From assembly GCA_036365145.1 (NCBI GenBank), contig JAEOAD010002279.1:3591001-3655000 (forward strand): a stretch of DNA of 64,000 bases. The letters run 5' to 3'. Position 1 is the stretch's first letter. Each line of letters opens with the position of its first letter. Of this stretch, positions 49,850-63,744 are shown in pieces. The notes under the pieces were generated by a model, which ran no database searches, was not told where the DNA came from, and worked only from the letters and a program-made list of their open reading frames with translations. A program made the translations under genes and the position numbers. This stretch comes from Orientallactaga sibirica. Taxonomy: Eukaryota; Chordata; Mammalia; Rodentia; Dipodidae.

Positions 49850-50048
49850 TAATTTATTTTTATTTATTTATTTATTTGACAGAGAGGGAGAGAGAGAATA
49901 GGTGCGCCAGTGCCTCCAGCCACTGCAAAGGAACTCCAGATGCATGTGCCACCTTGTGCAGCTGACTTACATGGGTCCTGGGGAATCGAACGGAGGTCCT
50001 TCGGCTTTGCAGGCAAGAGTCTTAACCACTAAGCCATCTCTCCAGCCC
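49850..50048 (-). repeat. tSINE-a
   Basis: Full length. Confidence 0.9.
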
Positions 50049-50145
50049 TCTTTTATGTCTTCTTGAATGGCTTACAGTGTTTTATCACCTTTGGTATACA
50101 GAGCTTGTACATCTTTTGTTAAATTTGTATCTAAATATTTCATTG
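50049..50145 (-). mobile_element. L1 ORF2 fragment, antisense, left part
   Basis: TTGTTAAATTTGTATCTAAATATT and its surroundings resemble reversed L1 ORF2. The element resumes at 51321 after a block of seven SINEs. Confidence 0.6.
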
Positions 50146-50378
50146 TTTTTTCATTTATTTTAATGAGAGAGAAGGGGAGAGAGAGGGAGAATTGGTGCAC
50201 CAGGGCCTCCAGCCACTGCAGTTGAACTCCAGATGCGTGTGCCACCTTCTGTGCATGTGCAACCTTGCGTGGTTGCATCACCTTGTACATCTGGATTACG
50301 TGGGATCTAGAGAGTCAAACAGGGGTCCTTGTACTTTGCAGGCAAGCACCTTAACTGCTAAGCCATCTCTCCAGCCCT
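50146..50378 (-). repeat. tSINE-b inside L1
   Basis: Full length. Confidence 0.9.
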
Positions 50379-50440
50379 GTTTTATTTTCTATTTTTATTT
50401 ATTTATTTATATTTTTTAATTATATATATTTATATATATA

Positions 50441-50611
50441 TAGTTTTGTTTTGTTTTTTTGTTTTTTTGTTTTCCCAGGTAGGGTCTTGCTCTAGCACAG
50501 GCTGACCTGGAATTCACTATGTAGTCTCAGGGTGGCTTCGAACTCTCGGCGATCCTCTTACCTCTGCCTCCCGAGTGCTGGGATTAAAGGCGTGTACCAC
50601 CATGCTTGGCT
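50441..50611 (-). repeat. B1 SINE inside L1
   Basis: Full length, one of the SINEs splitting the L1. Confidence 0.9.
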
Positions 50612-50613
50612 TA

Positions 50614-50715
50614 TTTTTTATTTTTAAATACTTTTATTCCAAACAGAGAGAGTTTGCAAACAAACTTTAGATGCATGTACCACTTTGTACAGCTAGCTCT
50701 ACATTTTTTTGAAGA
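50614..50715 (-). repeat. tSINE fragment, diverged
   Basis: CAAACAAACTTTAGATGCAT to TACAGCTAGCTC only. Confidence 0.7.
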
Positions 50716-50736
50716 TTCAATCATTTTTCCTTCTTT

Positions 50737-50902
50737 TTTATTTTTATTTATTTATTTTTGGTTTTTGGAGGTAGGGTCTCACTCTAGCCCAGGCTGACCT
50801 GGAATTCACTATGTAGTCTCAGGGTGGCCTCAAACTCACAGTGATGCTCCTATCTCTGCCTTCCGAGGGCTGGGACTAAAGGCATGCGCCACCACACCCA
50901 GC
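50737..50902 (-). repeat. B1 SINE
   Basis: Full length. Confidence 0.9.
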
Positions 50903-50913
50903 TTTTTAAAATT

Positions 50914-50917
<4 letters not shown>

Positions 50918-50946
<29 letters not shown>

Positions 50947-51093
50947 TGGGGGTTTTTTGAGGTAGGGTCTCGCTCTAGCCCAGACTGACCTGAAATTCAC
51001 TCTGTAGTCTCAGGATGGCCTTGAACTCACGGCGATCCTCTTACCTCTGCCTCCCAAGTGCTGGGATTAAAGGTGTGCGCCACCACGCCTGGC
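50918..51093 (-). repeat. B1 SINE with (GTT)n
   Basis: Reversed tail carries about nine TTG units. Confidence 0.9.
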
Positions 51094-51097
51094 TTTA

Positions 51098-51320
51098 AAT
51101 TTATTATTTTTTTTTAGAGAGAGAGAGAGAGAGAGAATTGGCACACCAGAGCCTCAGCCACTGAAAATGAACTCCAGACGCTTGCACCACCTAGTGTGCA
51201 CGTGCAACCTTGCACTTGCCTCACCTTTGTGTGTCTGGCTTACATGGGATCTGGGGAATGTAACCTGGGTCCTTAGGCATTGCAGGCAAGTGCCTTAACC
51301 ACTAAGGCATCTCTCCAGCC
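51098..51320 (-). repeat. tSINE-b inside L1
   Basis: Full length. Confidence 0.9.
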
Positions 51321-51400
51321 TGTGATTTTTCTTAACATAGATGATTTTGTTATCTGCAAATAAGGATGGTTTCACTTCTTTCACAACAGCCATTTTGACA
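51321..51400 (-). mobile_element. L1 ORF2 fragment, antisense, right part
   Basis: GTTATCTGCAAATAAGGATG followed by TTTCACTTCTTTC is the continuation of the L1 phrase begun at 50049. Confidence 0.55.
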
Positions 51401-51785
51401 CACACGAGGAAGCAAGAGCTTGGATAAGACACACTCTGAAGTGTTTGAAAAATTTTTTTTTATTGCTGTGTGAATTCTGTGGCTGAGTCTGTGGGGTCAC
51501 AGCCTCCTCTTCTCTGGGGACAACCCACTGCTCCCATCATAGCCGACTCTGATAACGTTAACTTGAGGAAAGTACCATGGGTGGTGAGCATTCATTCCCC
51601 ACAGACCTACCTTTAAGTACACTTTTGTCCCCCACAGGGCTGACTCTGGGGTGCAATGGCCCAGGGGTCAGCAATCTCCTAGCAAGAGGCTCTGCTGAGC
51701 TTCAACAAACATCCCTGCGTGGAGGATGGGAGCTCTTGGAGGAGGGTCTAGACTGCTGTATGACATATGCTAAAACATCACTCTC
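51401..51785. other. Unique intergenic DNA
   Basis: Nothing recognised. Confidence 0.6.
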
Positions 51786-52000
51786 GGGGCTGGAGAAGAT
51801 GGCTTAGTGGTTAAGGCCTTTGCCTGCAAAGTCAAAGGACCCCGGTTTGATTCCCCAGGACCCATGTAAGCCAGATGCACAAGGAGGCACATGCATCTAG
51901 AGTTTGTTTGCAGTGGCTGAAGGCCCTGGCGCTCCCATTCTCTCTCTCTCACTTGTCTCTACCTCTTTCTCTCTCTCAAATAAATAAATAAATGTTTAAA
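51786..52000 (+). repeat. tSINE-a
   Basis: First of two at an ATCACTCT target. Confidence 0.9.
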
Positions 52001-52012
52001 ATATCACTCTTT

Positions 52013-52226
52013 GGGCTGGAGAGATTACTTAGCGGTTAAGGCATTTGCCTGCAAAGCCAAAGGTTCCCAGTTCGATTCTCCAGGACCCACATAAGCTAGA
52101 TGCACAAGGGGGCACATGCGTCTGGAGTTTGTTTGCAGTAGGTGGAAGCCCTGGCGCACCCATTCTGTCTCTCTCTCTCTCTCTTGCCTCTTTCTCTCTC
52201 TCAAATAAATAATAAAATATATTTAA
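52013..52226 (+). repeat. tSINE-a
   Basis: Second at the same target. Confidence 0.9.
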
Positions 52227-52240
52227 AAATATCACTCTCC

Positions 52241-52745
52241 CACCTCCCTCTGGGATTGCCAAGAGCAGGGTACCAGCACCCGGGGTTCCAGGAAGCCACC
52301 CACATCCATCTGCTTCAGGCTCCCATATTCATGCCACTGGCTGACTGGAACGCTCAGGACAATGGATCTCGTGTAACGAAAGAATCTGTCCAGGCTGTAC
52401 CAATGCTATGACCTCAGGCTCCCGTCCTCCCAGCCCTAGGTTTGTCTTCAGGCCTTGGGCCCTCTCGTTGTCCTTTCTAGATGGCTTTAAGGAGTAGGAT
52501 CTGAATTGTGATCCACCACGGGATGGCACTTGCCCTTCGTAAAAGGTGTGATCCTTTCCCTTTAAAAAAACACAGAGAGAAAGAAAATGGAGTGATTCCT
52601 TGAAAGGATGTGAGAGTGCCCACGGGAGATGAGTGGGAACATGGCACTGTGCTTCACAGGGAACCCAGTGAGAGACCAAGGCCTTTTATAGCAATCTACT
52701 TTGCAGATTGGCTTGAAAGAATTTTAAATTAAAAAAATTTAAATT
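52241..52745. other. Unique intergenic DNA
   Basis: Nothing recognised. Confidence 0.6.
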
Positions 52746-52895
52746 AAGCCAGGCATGGTGGCACATACTTTTAATCCCAGCACTTGGGAGGCAGAGGTAG
52801 GAGGATCGCCATGAGTTCAAGGCCACCCTGAGATTGCATAGTTAATTCTAGGTCAGCCTGAGCCAGAGTGAAACCCTACCTCGAAAAACCAAAAA
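52746..52895 (+). repeat. B1 SINE
   Basis: Full length; AATTAAATTT-like target on both sides. Confidence 0.9.
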
Positions 52896-52939
52896 TAAAT
52901 AAATAAATAAAATTAATTAATTAGTTAAAATTAAAAATA

Positions 52940-53160
52940 GGGCTGGGGAGATGGCTTAGCGGTTAAGGCATTTGCCTGCAAAGCCAAAGGATCCTGGTTC
53001 GATTCCCCAGGACCCAGTAAGCCAGATGCACAAGGGGGCACATGCGTCTGGAGTTTGTTTGCAGTGGCTGGAGGCCCTGGCATGCCCATTCTCCCTCCCT
53101 CCCTTCCGCCCTCCCTCCTCAAATAAATAAGTAAATAAATAAATAAATGATATATTTAAA
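52940..53160 (+). repeat. tSINE-a
   Basis: Full length. Confidence 0.9.
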
Positions 53161-53167
53161 ACATAGC

Positions 53168-53270
53168 AAGCCAGGCATGTACACTTCGGAGGTCGAGGCA
53201 GGAGGATCAGGTATTCAAGGCCAGCCTGGATGACATGAAACACTGCCCCCCAAATAAAATAAAATTAAAT
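53168..53270 (+). repeat. B1 SINE, old
   Basis: Diverged form with GGCCAGCCTGGATGACATGA. Confidence 0.6.
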
Positions 53271-53274
53271 GACC

Positions 53275-53377
53275 TGCTGGGTGTGGTGGCCTACAATTCT
53301 AATTCTAACCCTTGGAAGGCTGAGGCAGAGGGATCACCGTGTGTTTGAGGCCAACCTGGCCTACAAAGTAAATTCCA
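53275..53377 (+). repeat. B1 SINE, old, 3' part lost
   Basis: GGCCAACCTGGCCTACAAAG form; cut by the next SINE. Confidence 0.6.
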
Positions 53378-53520
53378 AGGGCTGGAGATAGCTTAGCAGG
53401 TAAGGTGCTTGCCTGTGAAGTCTAAGGACCCAGGTTCGATTCCCCAGAACCCATGTAAGCCAGATGCATATTGCGGCGAATACATCTGGACTTTGTTTGA
53501 AAAACCAAAATTAAAAAAAA
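53378..53520 (+). repeat. Hybrid: tSINE-a head with B1-like tail
   Basis: After GGACTTTGTTTG the text is AAAAACCAAAATTAAAA, the B1 3' end. Confidence 0.75.
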
Positions 53521-53547
53521 AAAACTTTTTAAATTTAGATTTAAAAA

Positions 53548-53745
53548 GGGCTGGAGGGATGGCTTAGCAGTTAAGGCATTTGCCTGCAAAACCAAAGGAC
53601 CCTGGTTCAATTCCCCAGGACCCATGTAAGCCAGATGTACAAGATGGCACACATGCGCCTGGAGTTCATTTACAGTGGCTGGAAGCCCTGGTGCGCACAT
53701 TCTCTTTCTCTTTCTCTCTCTCTCAAATAAATAAAACTTAAAAAA
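53548..53745 (+). repeat. tSINE-a
   Basis: Full length. Confidence 0.9.
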
Positions 53746-53770
53746 TAAAAAATTTTAAAAAATAAAATAA

Positions 53771-53820
53771 AAGCCTGAGACTACATAGTGAATTCCAGGT
53801 CAGCCTGGCTAAAAATAAAA
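53771..53820 (+). repeat. B1 fragment
   Basis: CCTGAGACTACATAGTGAAT to CAGCCTGG only. Confidence 0.75.
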
Positions 53821-53862
53821 GAACTCTCACAATGTAATATAAGCAAGCAAACAATCCACTGG

Positions 53863-54020
53863 TTTTTTTTTGGGGTAGGGTTTCAAGGTAAGATCTCGCT
53901 GTAGTCCAGGCTGACCTGGAATTCACTATGTAGTGTCAGGGTGGCCTTGAACTCACAGTGATCCTCCTACCTCTGCCTCCCGAGTACTGGGATGAAAGGT
54001 GTGCACCACCACACCTGGCT
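53863..54020 (-). repeat. B1 SINE
   Basis: Target CAATCCACT doubled. Confidence 0.9.
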
Positions 54021-54028
54021 GCAATCCA

Positions 54029-54249
54029 CTTTTTTTTTTTTTTTTAAGATTTACTTTATTTATTTATTTATTTGAGACAGAGATAGAGAGAGTGAGAATG
54101 GGCACACCAGGACCTCTAGCCACTGCAAACAAACTCCAGACACATGCACCACCATGTGCATATGGCTTACGTGGGACCTAGAGAATCAAACCTGGGTTGT
54201 TTGGCTTCGCAGGCAAGCGCCTTAACCGCAAAGCCATCTCTCCAGCCCC
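54029..54249 (-). repeat. tSINE-a
   Basis: Full length. Confidence 0.9.
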
Positions 54250-54294
54250 AAATCACTTTGTTAAATGTGCTAATGATTTGAAAACACTTCGGCA

Positions 54295-54515
54295 GGGGCT
54301 GGGGAGATGGCTTCATGGTTAAGGCACTTACCTGCAAAGCCAAAGGACCTAGGTTTGATTCCCCACGTAAGTGAGATGCACAAGGGGGCATACACATCTG
54401 GAGTTTATTTGCAGTGGCTGGAGCCCCTGGTGCACCCATTCTCTCTCTCTCTACCTGCCTATCTCTGTATCTCTCTCTCTCTCAAATAAATAAAAATAAA
54501 ATATTTTTATAAATA
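54295..54515 (+). repeat. tSINE-a
   Basis: Lacks AGGACC before CCCACG; GAAAACACTTCRGCA on both sides. Confidence 0.9.
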
Positions 54516-54599
54516 TTTTTAAAAAGAAAACACTTCAGCACAGAGGTTTGGAGAAGCACCTGCAAAGATATTCCACACCCTGCCACGAAGCAGGGTCAA

Positions 54600-54900
54600 T
54601 TCAAGCTATGCTGAAACCCACCCTTGGAGTGGCTACAACAGAAAAGCCCTGATCACGCTGAGCGCTGACCTGGAAGCGTGGGAACCCTTTAGGCTCTCGT
54701 ACATGGCTGGTGGAAATGTCACCTAGCACAAGTCATTGCCAAACAGATTGGCAGCTTCTTGTAAAAGCGACACAGGCCGGACAATCCAGAAATTCTCCTC
54801 TGAGCTATGCCTCGGAGCGCAACGAAGACTCATATGTACATGGAGACTGGTGTGTAGCTCCTTACGCTTAGCTGCATAGATGCCACACCAAGCCGGTCCA
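54600..54900 (+). mobile_element. Ancient L1 3' fragment, sense
   Basis: CATGGCTGGTGGAAATGTCA, then ATTGGCAGCTTCTTGTAAAAG and a CATATGTACATGGAGAC phrase, follow the order of old L1 ORF2/3' UTR sequence. It is heavily decayed. Confidence 0.5.
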
Positions 54901-55463
54901 CTTACCACCTCTCCATGCCCAACCCAAGGGGCTCTCGAGAGCCCTGGGTATCATGTAAGGGGCGTGGCGGGGCGGGGACATAGATTGCTAAATATGGATG
55001 ATCCCTTTTGTGTGACTGCGTACAAGCTAACACCTCCACCCCTGCCGCCACCATCCATAGAGTGAATAGCTCCCGCTCTCCGCCCACCCGCATCACCATC
55101 GTCCCAGAAATATACTTATTTCTGGATCCCCTCCTATATCTGGAGGAAGGGAGGGAGGGACGGGTGGATGGAGAGATTCTCTATTCTGCCCTCCCTTGGA
55201 TCCAGAGCCTGATGAGGCGGTTGTGCGGTCTCTATGGCAACCACTTGACTCCTGTGTTACATAGCAAATGTGGAGTGAGGGTTGAAAGGGGGGGCCTGCG
55301 TGCTGAGTTTCCTGGAGTCCCTCGTTCTGATCCCAAACGTCCACATTTCTCACCAAAATGAGGTACAAAAGTCCTGGAGGCGGAAATAAAGTGGTCACAG
55401 GAAGGTGGGTCAGGTGATTATCCCAACTCAGTTTTCCTGGGTCCAAAGGGCCTTCCCTTCTCT
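54901..55463. other. Unique intergenic DNA
   Basis: May include a decayed L1 3' end on the left; otherwise nothing recognised. Confidence 0.5.
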
Positions 55464-55607
55464 GTTTTTTATTTTATTTTTGGTTTTTTCGAAGTAGGGT
55501 CTCACTCAAGCCCAGGCTGACCTGGAATTCACTCTGTAGTCTCAGGGTGGCCTCAAACTCATGGTGATCCTCCCACCTCTGGGCCAGAGTGAGACCCTAT
55601 CTCAAAC
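55464..55607 (-). repeat. B1 fold-back: minus B1 joined to plus B1 tail
   Basis: Minus-strand B1 to about 55579, then the plus-strand B1 3' end (GCCAGAGTGAGACCCTATCT). Confidence 0.8.
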
Positions 55608-55621
55608 CCCCCCCAAAAAAA

Positions 55622-55837
55622 TGGGCTTTGGGTTAAGGCACCTGCGTGCTAAGCCCAAGAACACCAGTTCAATTCTCCAGGTCCCATGTTTAGCCAGACG
55701 CAAAGTGACACAAGGGCGCAACGCCACACTTGCCCACAAGGGGGCTCACGTGTCTGAAGTTTGTTCACAGTGCTTGAGAGGCTGCTGGCTCACCCATTCT
55801 CTCTCTATCTCTCTCTGACTCTCTCAAAAAAAAAATG
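55622..55837 (+). repeat. tSINE-c, head missing
   Basis: Starts GGGTTAAGGCACC. Confidence 0.9.
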
Positions 55838-55843
55838 GTGAAG

Positions 55844-56002
55844 CCGGGCGTGGTGGCGCACGCCTTTAATCCCAGCACTCGGGAGGCAGAGGTAGGAGGA
55901 TCGCCGCAAGTTCGAGGCCACCCTGAGACTACATAGTTAATTCCAGGTCAGCCTGGGCCAGAGTGAGACCCTACCTCGAAAAACCAAAAAAAAAAAAAAA
56001 AA
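55844..56002 (+). repeat. B1 SINE
   Basis: Target AAAATGGTGAAG doubled; close to consensus. Confidence 0.95.
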
Positions 56003-56070
56003 ATGGTGAAGGAAAACTAGATCTGCTGTCCACCCACTACCTGTCTCCTCCTCTCTCCAAAAGGAGGTGG

Positions 56071-56280
56071 AGGGCTGGAGAGATGGCTTAGTGGTTAAGC
56101 ACTTGCCTGTGAAGCCTAAGGACCCCGGTTCGAGTTTTGATTCCCCAGGACCCACGTAAGCCAGATGGGCAAGGTGGCGCATGCATCTGGAATTCGTTTG
56201 CAGTGCCTGGAGGCCCTGGGGAGCCCATTCTCTCTCTCTCTCTCTCTCTGTCGCTCTCAAATAAATAAATAAAAATAAAC
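56071..56280 (+). repeat. tSINE-a2
   Basis: Expanded B box GGTTCGAGTTTTGATTCC; AAAAGGAGGTGGAGG on both sides. Confidence 0.95.
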
Positions 56281-56650
56281 AAAAGGAGGTGGAGGTTGAG
56301 TCTGAAGAGCTTGCAGGCAGAAGACTAGGCCCAGGTAAATAAGTAAGGTCAAGAGGCACTTGAGGGCCGGCCGGTAGGAAGACAGGCATAGCAAGCACAC
56401 TGACCTCACCCAGTACTGCGTCTCCCAGAGAAAGCCCTAGACACGTGACGAGTGAAGACCCAGATGCCCAGCCAGTCCCTTCTTTTCCACCAGACCCTGC
56501 TAGAGCTTTCTTCTCAGTTATAACAAGGGCAGAAAAAACAAGGGGAACTTGGGAAAACTGAAGATGACATGTGGAGCAAGAGAATATAAGGAAAACTGTA
56601 ACTGATACCCTTACCCAAAAGAACGTCCTCACGCTATAAAAGGATAAGAG
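56281..56650. other. Unique intergenic DNA
   Basis: Nothing recognised. Confidence 0.6.
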
Positions 56651-56862
56651 AGGGCTGGAGGGATGGCTTAGCGGTTAGGGCTTTTGCCTGCAAAGCCAAA
56701 GGACCCAGGTTTGATCCCCCAGGACCCACAAGGAGGCGCGTAAGTCTGGAGTTTATTTGCAGTGGCTGGAGGCCCTGGTGTACCCATTCTCTCCTCTCTC
56801 TTGCCTCTTTCCCTCACTCTCAAATAAATAAGTAAATAAATAATATTTTTAAAAAAGGAAAA
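56651..56862 (+). repeat. tSINE-a
   Basis: Lacks GTAAGCCAGATGC. Confidence 0.9.
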
Positions 56863-56871
56863 GAAAGCAAA

Positions 56872-57246
56872 TTATGTATATTGGAGAGAGAGAGACCAAG
56901 AGACAGAGAAAGGAAGAGAGTATGGGTGCACCAGGGCTCCCTGCCACTGCAAACAAATTCCAGATGCATGAACCGCTTTCTGCATCTGGCTTTACATGGG
57001 AATCAGGGAATAGAACTTGGGGCCATCAGGCTTTGCAAGCAACCACGTTTTTTTTGTTTGTTTTTTTAAGGTAGGGTCTCACTCTAGCCCAGGCTGACGT
57101 GGAATTCACTCTGTATTCTCAGGGTGGTCTCAAATTCATAGCGGTCCTTCTACCTCTGCCTCCTGAGGGCTGGGATTAAAGGAGTGTGCCACCATGCCTG
57201 GCTTGCAAGCAAGCACTTTAAACCACTGAGCCATCTCTCTAGTCCT
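56872..57246 (-). repeat. tSINE-a split by a B1
   Basis: Parts 56872-57043 and 57204-57246. Confidence 0.9.
57045..57203 (-). repeat. B1 SINE inside a tSINE
   Basis: Splits a minus-strand tSINE-a; GCTTTGCAAGCAA / GGCTTGCAAGCAA doubled. Confidence 0.9.
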
Positions 57247-57249
57247 GGG

Positions 57250-57775
57250 GGAAAATTTTTTTTTAAAGACACAGAACTAGAGAAGCAAATCAGGACATCT
57301 AACATGTATCTGAAATAGAGAAGAACAGACCAAAAAAACCCTCAAAATAAAACGTCCCCAGAATAGAAGGTACTGAGCTTCCAGATGGAAAAAGTCCACC
57401 AAGTACCAGTACAATGAATTAAAAACAGACCTCACCACGAAATTCCAGACACCAGGGAACAGAGAGAAGGTCCTGGAAGATTCTAGAAAGGAACATGCAG
57501 GTTGCACACCAATGGGCAGAAAGCCAGAATGGTGGCCGACTCCCCAGCCATTCTGGAAGCTAGGAAGCATGGGGAACCAAAGCCTTACAAATTCTGAGGG
57601 AAAATGCTCCACTGTAGCTATTTTCAGCCAAACTACGAATCAGCTATGCAGGTGGAAAAGTTCACATTTCAGACATGCTCTCCATGGAAAGTCTTAAAGA
57701 ACACCCCCAACCACAGGAGCAAGTTGAAGAGGAGGAAAGGAGGGCACAGGACTACTTGGATATAAATAAACCTTT
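57250..57775 (+). repeat. Probable ancient interspersed repeat, family not identified
   Basis: The A-rich text contains CTGGAAGATTCTAGAAAGGA, GGAAGCTAGGAAGCATGG and TTCTGAGGGAAAATGC, which recall a repeat seen in many mammals. I could not name the family. No open frame. Confidence 0.4.
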
Positions 57776-57791
57776 TCAAATGATATTTAAG

Positions 57792-57957
57792 GGCCGGGCG
57801 TGGTGGCGCACGCCTTTAATCCCAGCACTCGGGAGGCAGAGGTAGGAGGATCACTGTGAGTTTGAGGCCGCCCTGAGACGACAGAGTGAATTCCAGGCCA
57901 GCCTGAGCTAGAGTGAGACAGACCCTACCTCGAAAAAAAAAAAAAAAAAAAAAAAAA
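57792..57957 (+). repeat. B1 SINE
   Basis: First of three SINEs at one target (GATATTTAAG). Confidence 0.95.
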
Positions 57958-57967
57958 AGATATTTAA

Positions 57968-58225
57968 GAGATGGCTTAGTGGTTAAGGCACTTGCCTGTG
58001 AAGCCTAAGAACAAATGTTTGATTCTCCAGGTCCCACGTAGCCAGACACACAGTGATGCAAGCATGCTCTGTCGCAAATGTACACAAGCGGCACACGCAT
58101 CTGGAGTTTACTCACAGCAGCTGTCTGAAAGGCCCTGGCACGCCCATTCTCTCTCTCTCTCTGCCTCTTTCTCTCTCTTGTCTCTCTCAAAAATAATAAA
58201 TAAATAAATAAATAAATAAATAAAA
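57968..58225 (+). repeat. tSINE-c-like
   Basis: Second of three at one target; head lacks GGGCTGG. Confidence 0.9.
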
Positions 58226-58231
58226 TGATAT

Positions 58232-58420
58232 TTGTATTTTATATATTTATTTGAGAGAGAAAAAGAGAATAGGTGCGCCAGGTCCTCCACCCACTGCAAA
58301 CAAACTCCAGACACATGCGCCCCCTTGTACATCTGGCTTACGTGGGTCCTGGAGAGTCAAACTGGGATCCTTTGGCTTCGCAGGCAAATGCCCTAACCGC
58401 TAAGCCATCTCTCCAGCCAG
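58232..58420 (-). repeat. tSINE-a
   Basis: Third of three, opposite strand. Confidence 0.9.
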
Positions 58421-58434
58421 TAAATGATATTTAA

Positions 58435-58793
58435 AAGCTAGTTTCTCTGAGCGATCTGGTCCTCAGACTTCTCCATCATTTCCAGGAAGTAAATTGCTCA
58501 CTCCTAAAGGGCTTCTTTGCTCACATCCAAACATTCCTGAAATCGAGTTTCTAGTCCAACCAGTGGCCTCTCAGGTCAATAAAATGTGGCCGTAGCTGGT
58601 ATTGCTGATATTTCCCCCTAGTTATCCATGGAGTTTTACGTGCCTTCTCTTCCGTGGGCTTCACAGCTTCTTGAAAATTCCTTCTCCCGACCCACAAATA
58701 GCACCAAGAAACTGAGGTGGTCCGGGATGAGGGCCCAGGTAGTTGGAAGAATGGGTGGAGGACTGCACAAGTACCTTTTCTTCACTACACTAT
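58435..58793. other. Unique intergenic DNA
   Basis: Examined on the minus strand for a further CIMAP2 exon; no convincing one found. Confidence 0.55.
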
Positions 58794-58948
58794 TTTTTGT
58801 TTGTTTGTTTTTTGAGGTAGGGTTTCACTCTGGTTCAGGCTGACCTGGAACTAATTCTGTAGTCTTAGGGTGGCCTCGAACTCACAGTGATCCTTCTACC
58901 TCTGCCTCCCAAGTGCTGGGGTTAAAGGCGTGCACCACCATGCCCAGC
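58794..58948 (-). repeat. B1 SINE
   Basis: Full length. Confidence 0.9.
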
Positions 58949-58950
58949 CC

Positions 58951-58953
58951 ACT

Positions 58954-59000
<47 letters not shown>

Positions 59001-59002
59001 TT
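58951..59002 (+). repeat. (ATTT)n between two B1 copies
   Basis: On the minus strand this is a row of AATAAA hexamers about 430 nt past the CIMAP2 stop. Confidence 0.9.
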
Positions 59003-59148
59003 TTGGTTTTTTGAGGTAGGGTCTCGCTCTAGCCCAGACTGACCTGGAAGTCACTATGTAGTTTCAGGGTGGCCTCGAACTCACGGAGATCCTCCTACCT
59101 CTGCCTTCCGAGTGCTGGGATTAAAGGCGTGCGCTGCCACGCCCAGCT
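59003..59148 (-). repeat. B1 SINE
   Basis: Full length; its reversed tail is the (ATTT)n at 58951. Confidence 0.9.
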
Positions 59149-59214
59149 TCTTACTACATTTTTAGATAGATCACTCCATATTGATCCCAGCTATCTGCTC
59201 ACGTGAGAGCTAAA

Positions 59215-59295
59215 GGAAATGACCTCAGAGAAGTTCTGTGACCCCATCGACGGAGCGGCTGAGCCAGGACCTGAACTTGACTATCTCCCCATGGC
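59215..59295 (+). repeat. MIR-like fragment 3' of CIMAP2
   Basis: AATGACCTCAGAGAAGTTCT, CGGCTGAGCCAGGACCTGAA and the following text resemble the MIR 3' half. Confidence 0.45.
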
Positions 59296-59428
59296 CTCTG
59301 CTGTTTGACTAATGTTAGAGGTAGCAGCCATGTTCCCATGAGAACCAGACATGGGGACCCTCCCCCCTCCCTACACATACACCCAGGCCTCCAAAGAGCT
59401 GACCCTCCCGGCTTCCAGGCCCCTTCAC

Positions 59429-63635
<4,207 letters not shown>

Positions 63636-63744
63636 TCACGTGACCCACTTCCAAACAACACAACACTGTCATGGGTGAGCCTTCTCCACTGCTCACACCT
63701 TCAACCTGAACCTCAACGCCACTGTCCAAGCACCTGACCTCGGC

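Noticed and set aside
54901..55463. Further 3' exon of CIMAP2
   Set aside because: Open frames exist on the minus strand but lack matched splice sites and family motifs.
55937..56632. Minus-strand frame of 231 codons
   Set aside because: Made of B1 and tSINE sequence plus unique DNA; contains the typical SINE read-through peptide.
58951..59002. CRISPR-like regular repeats
   Set aside because: Short-period simple repeats without spacers in a vertebrate genome.
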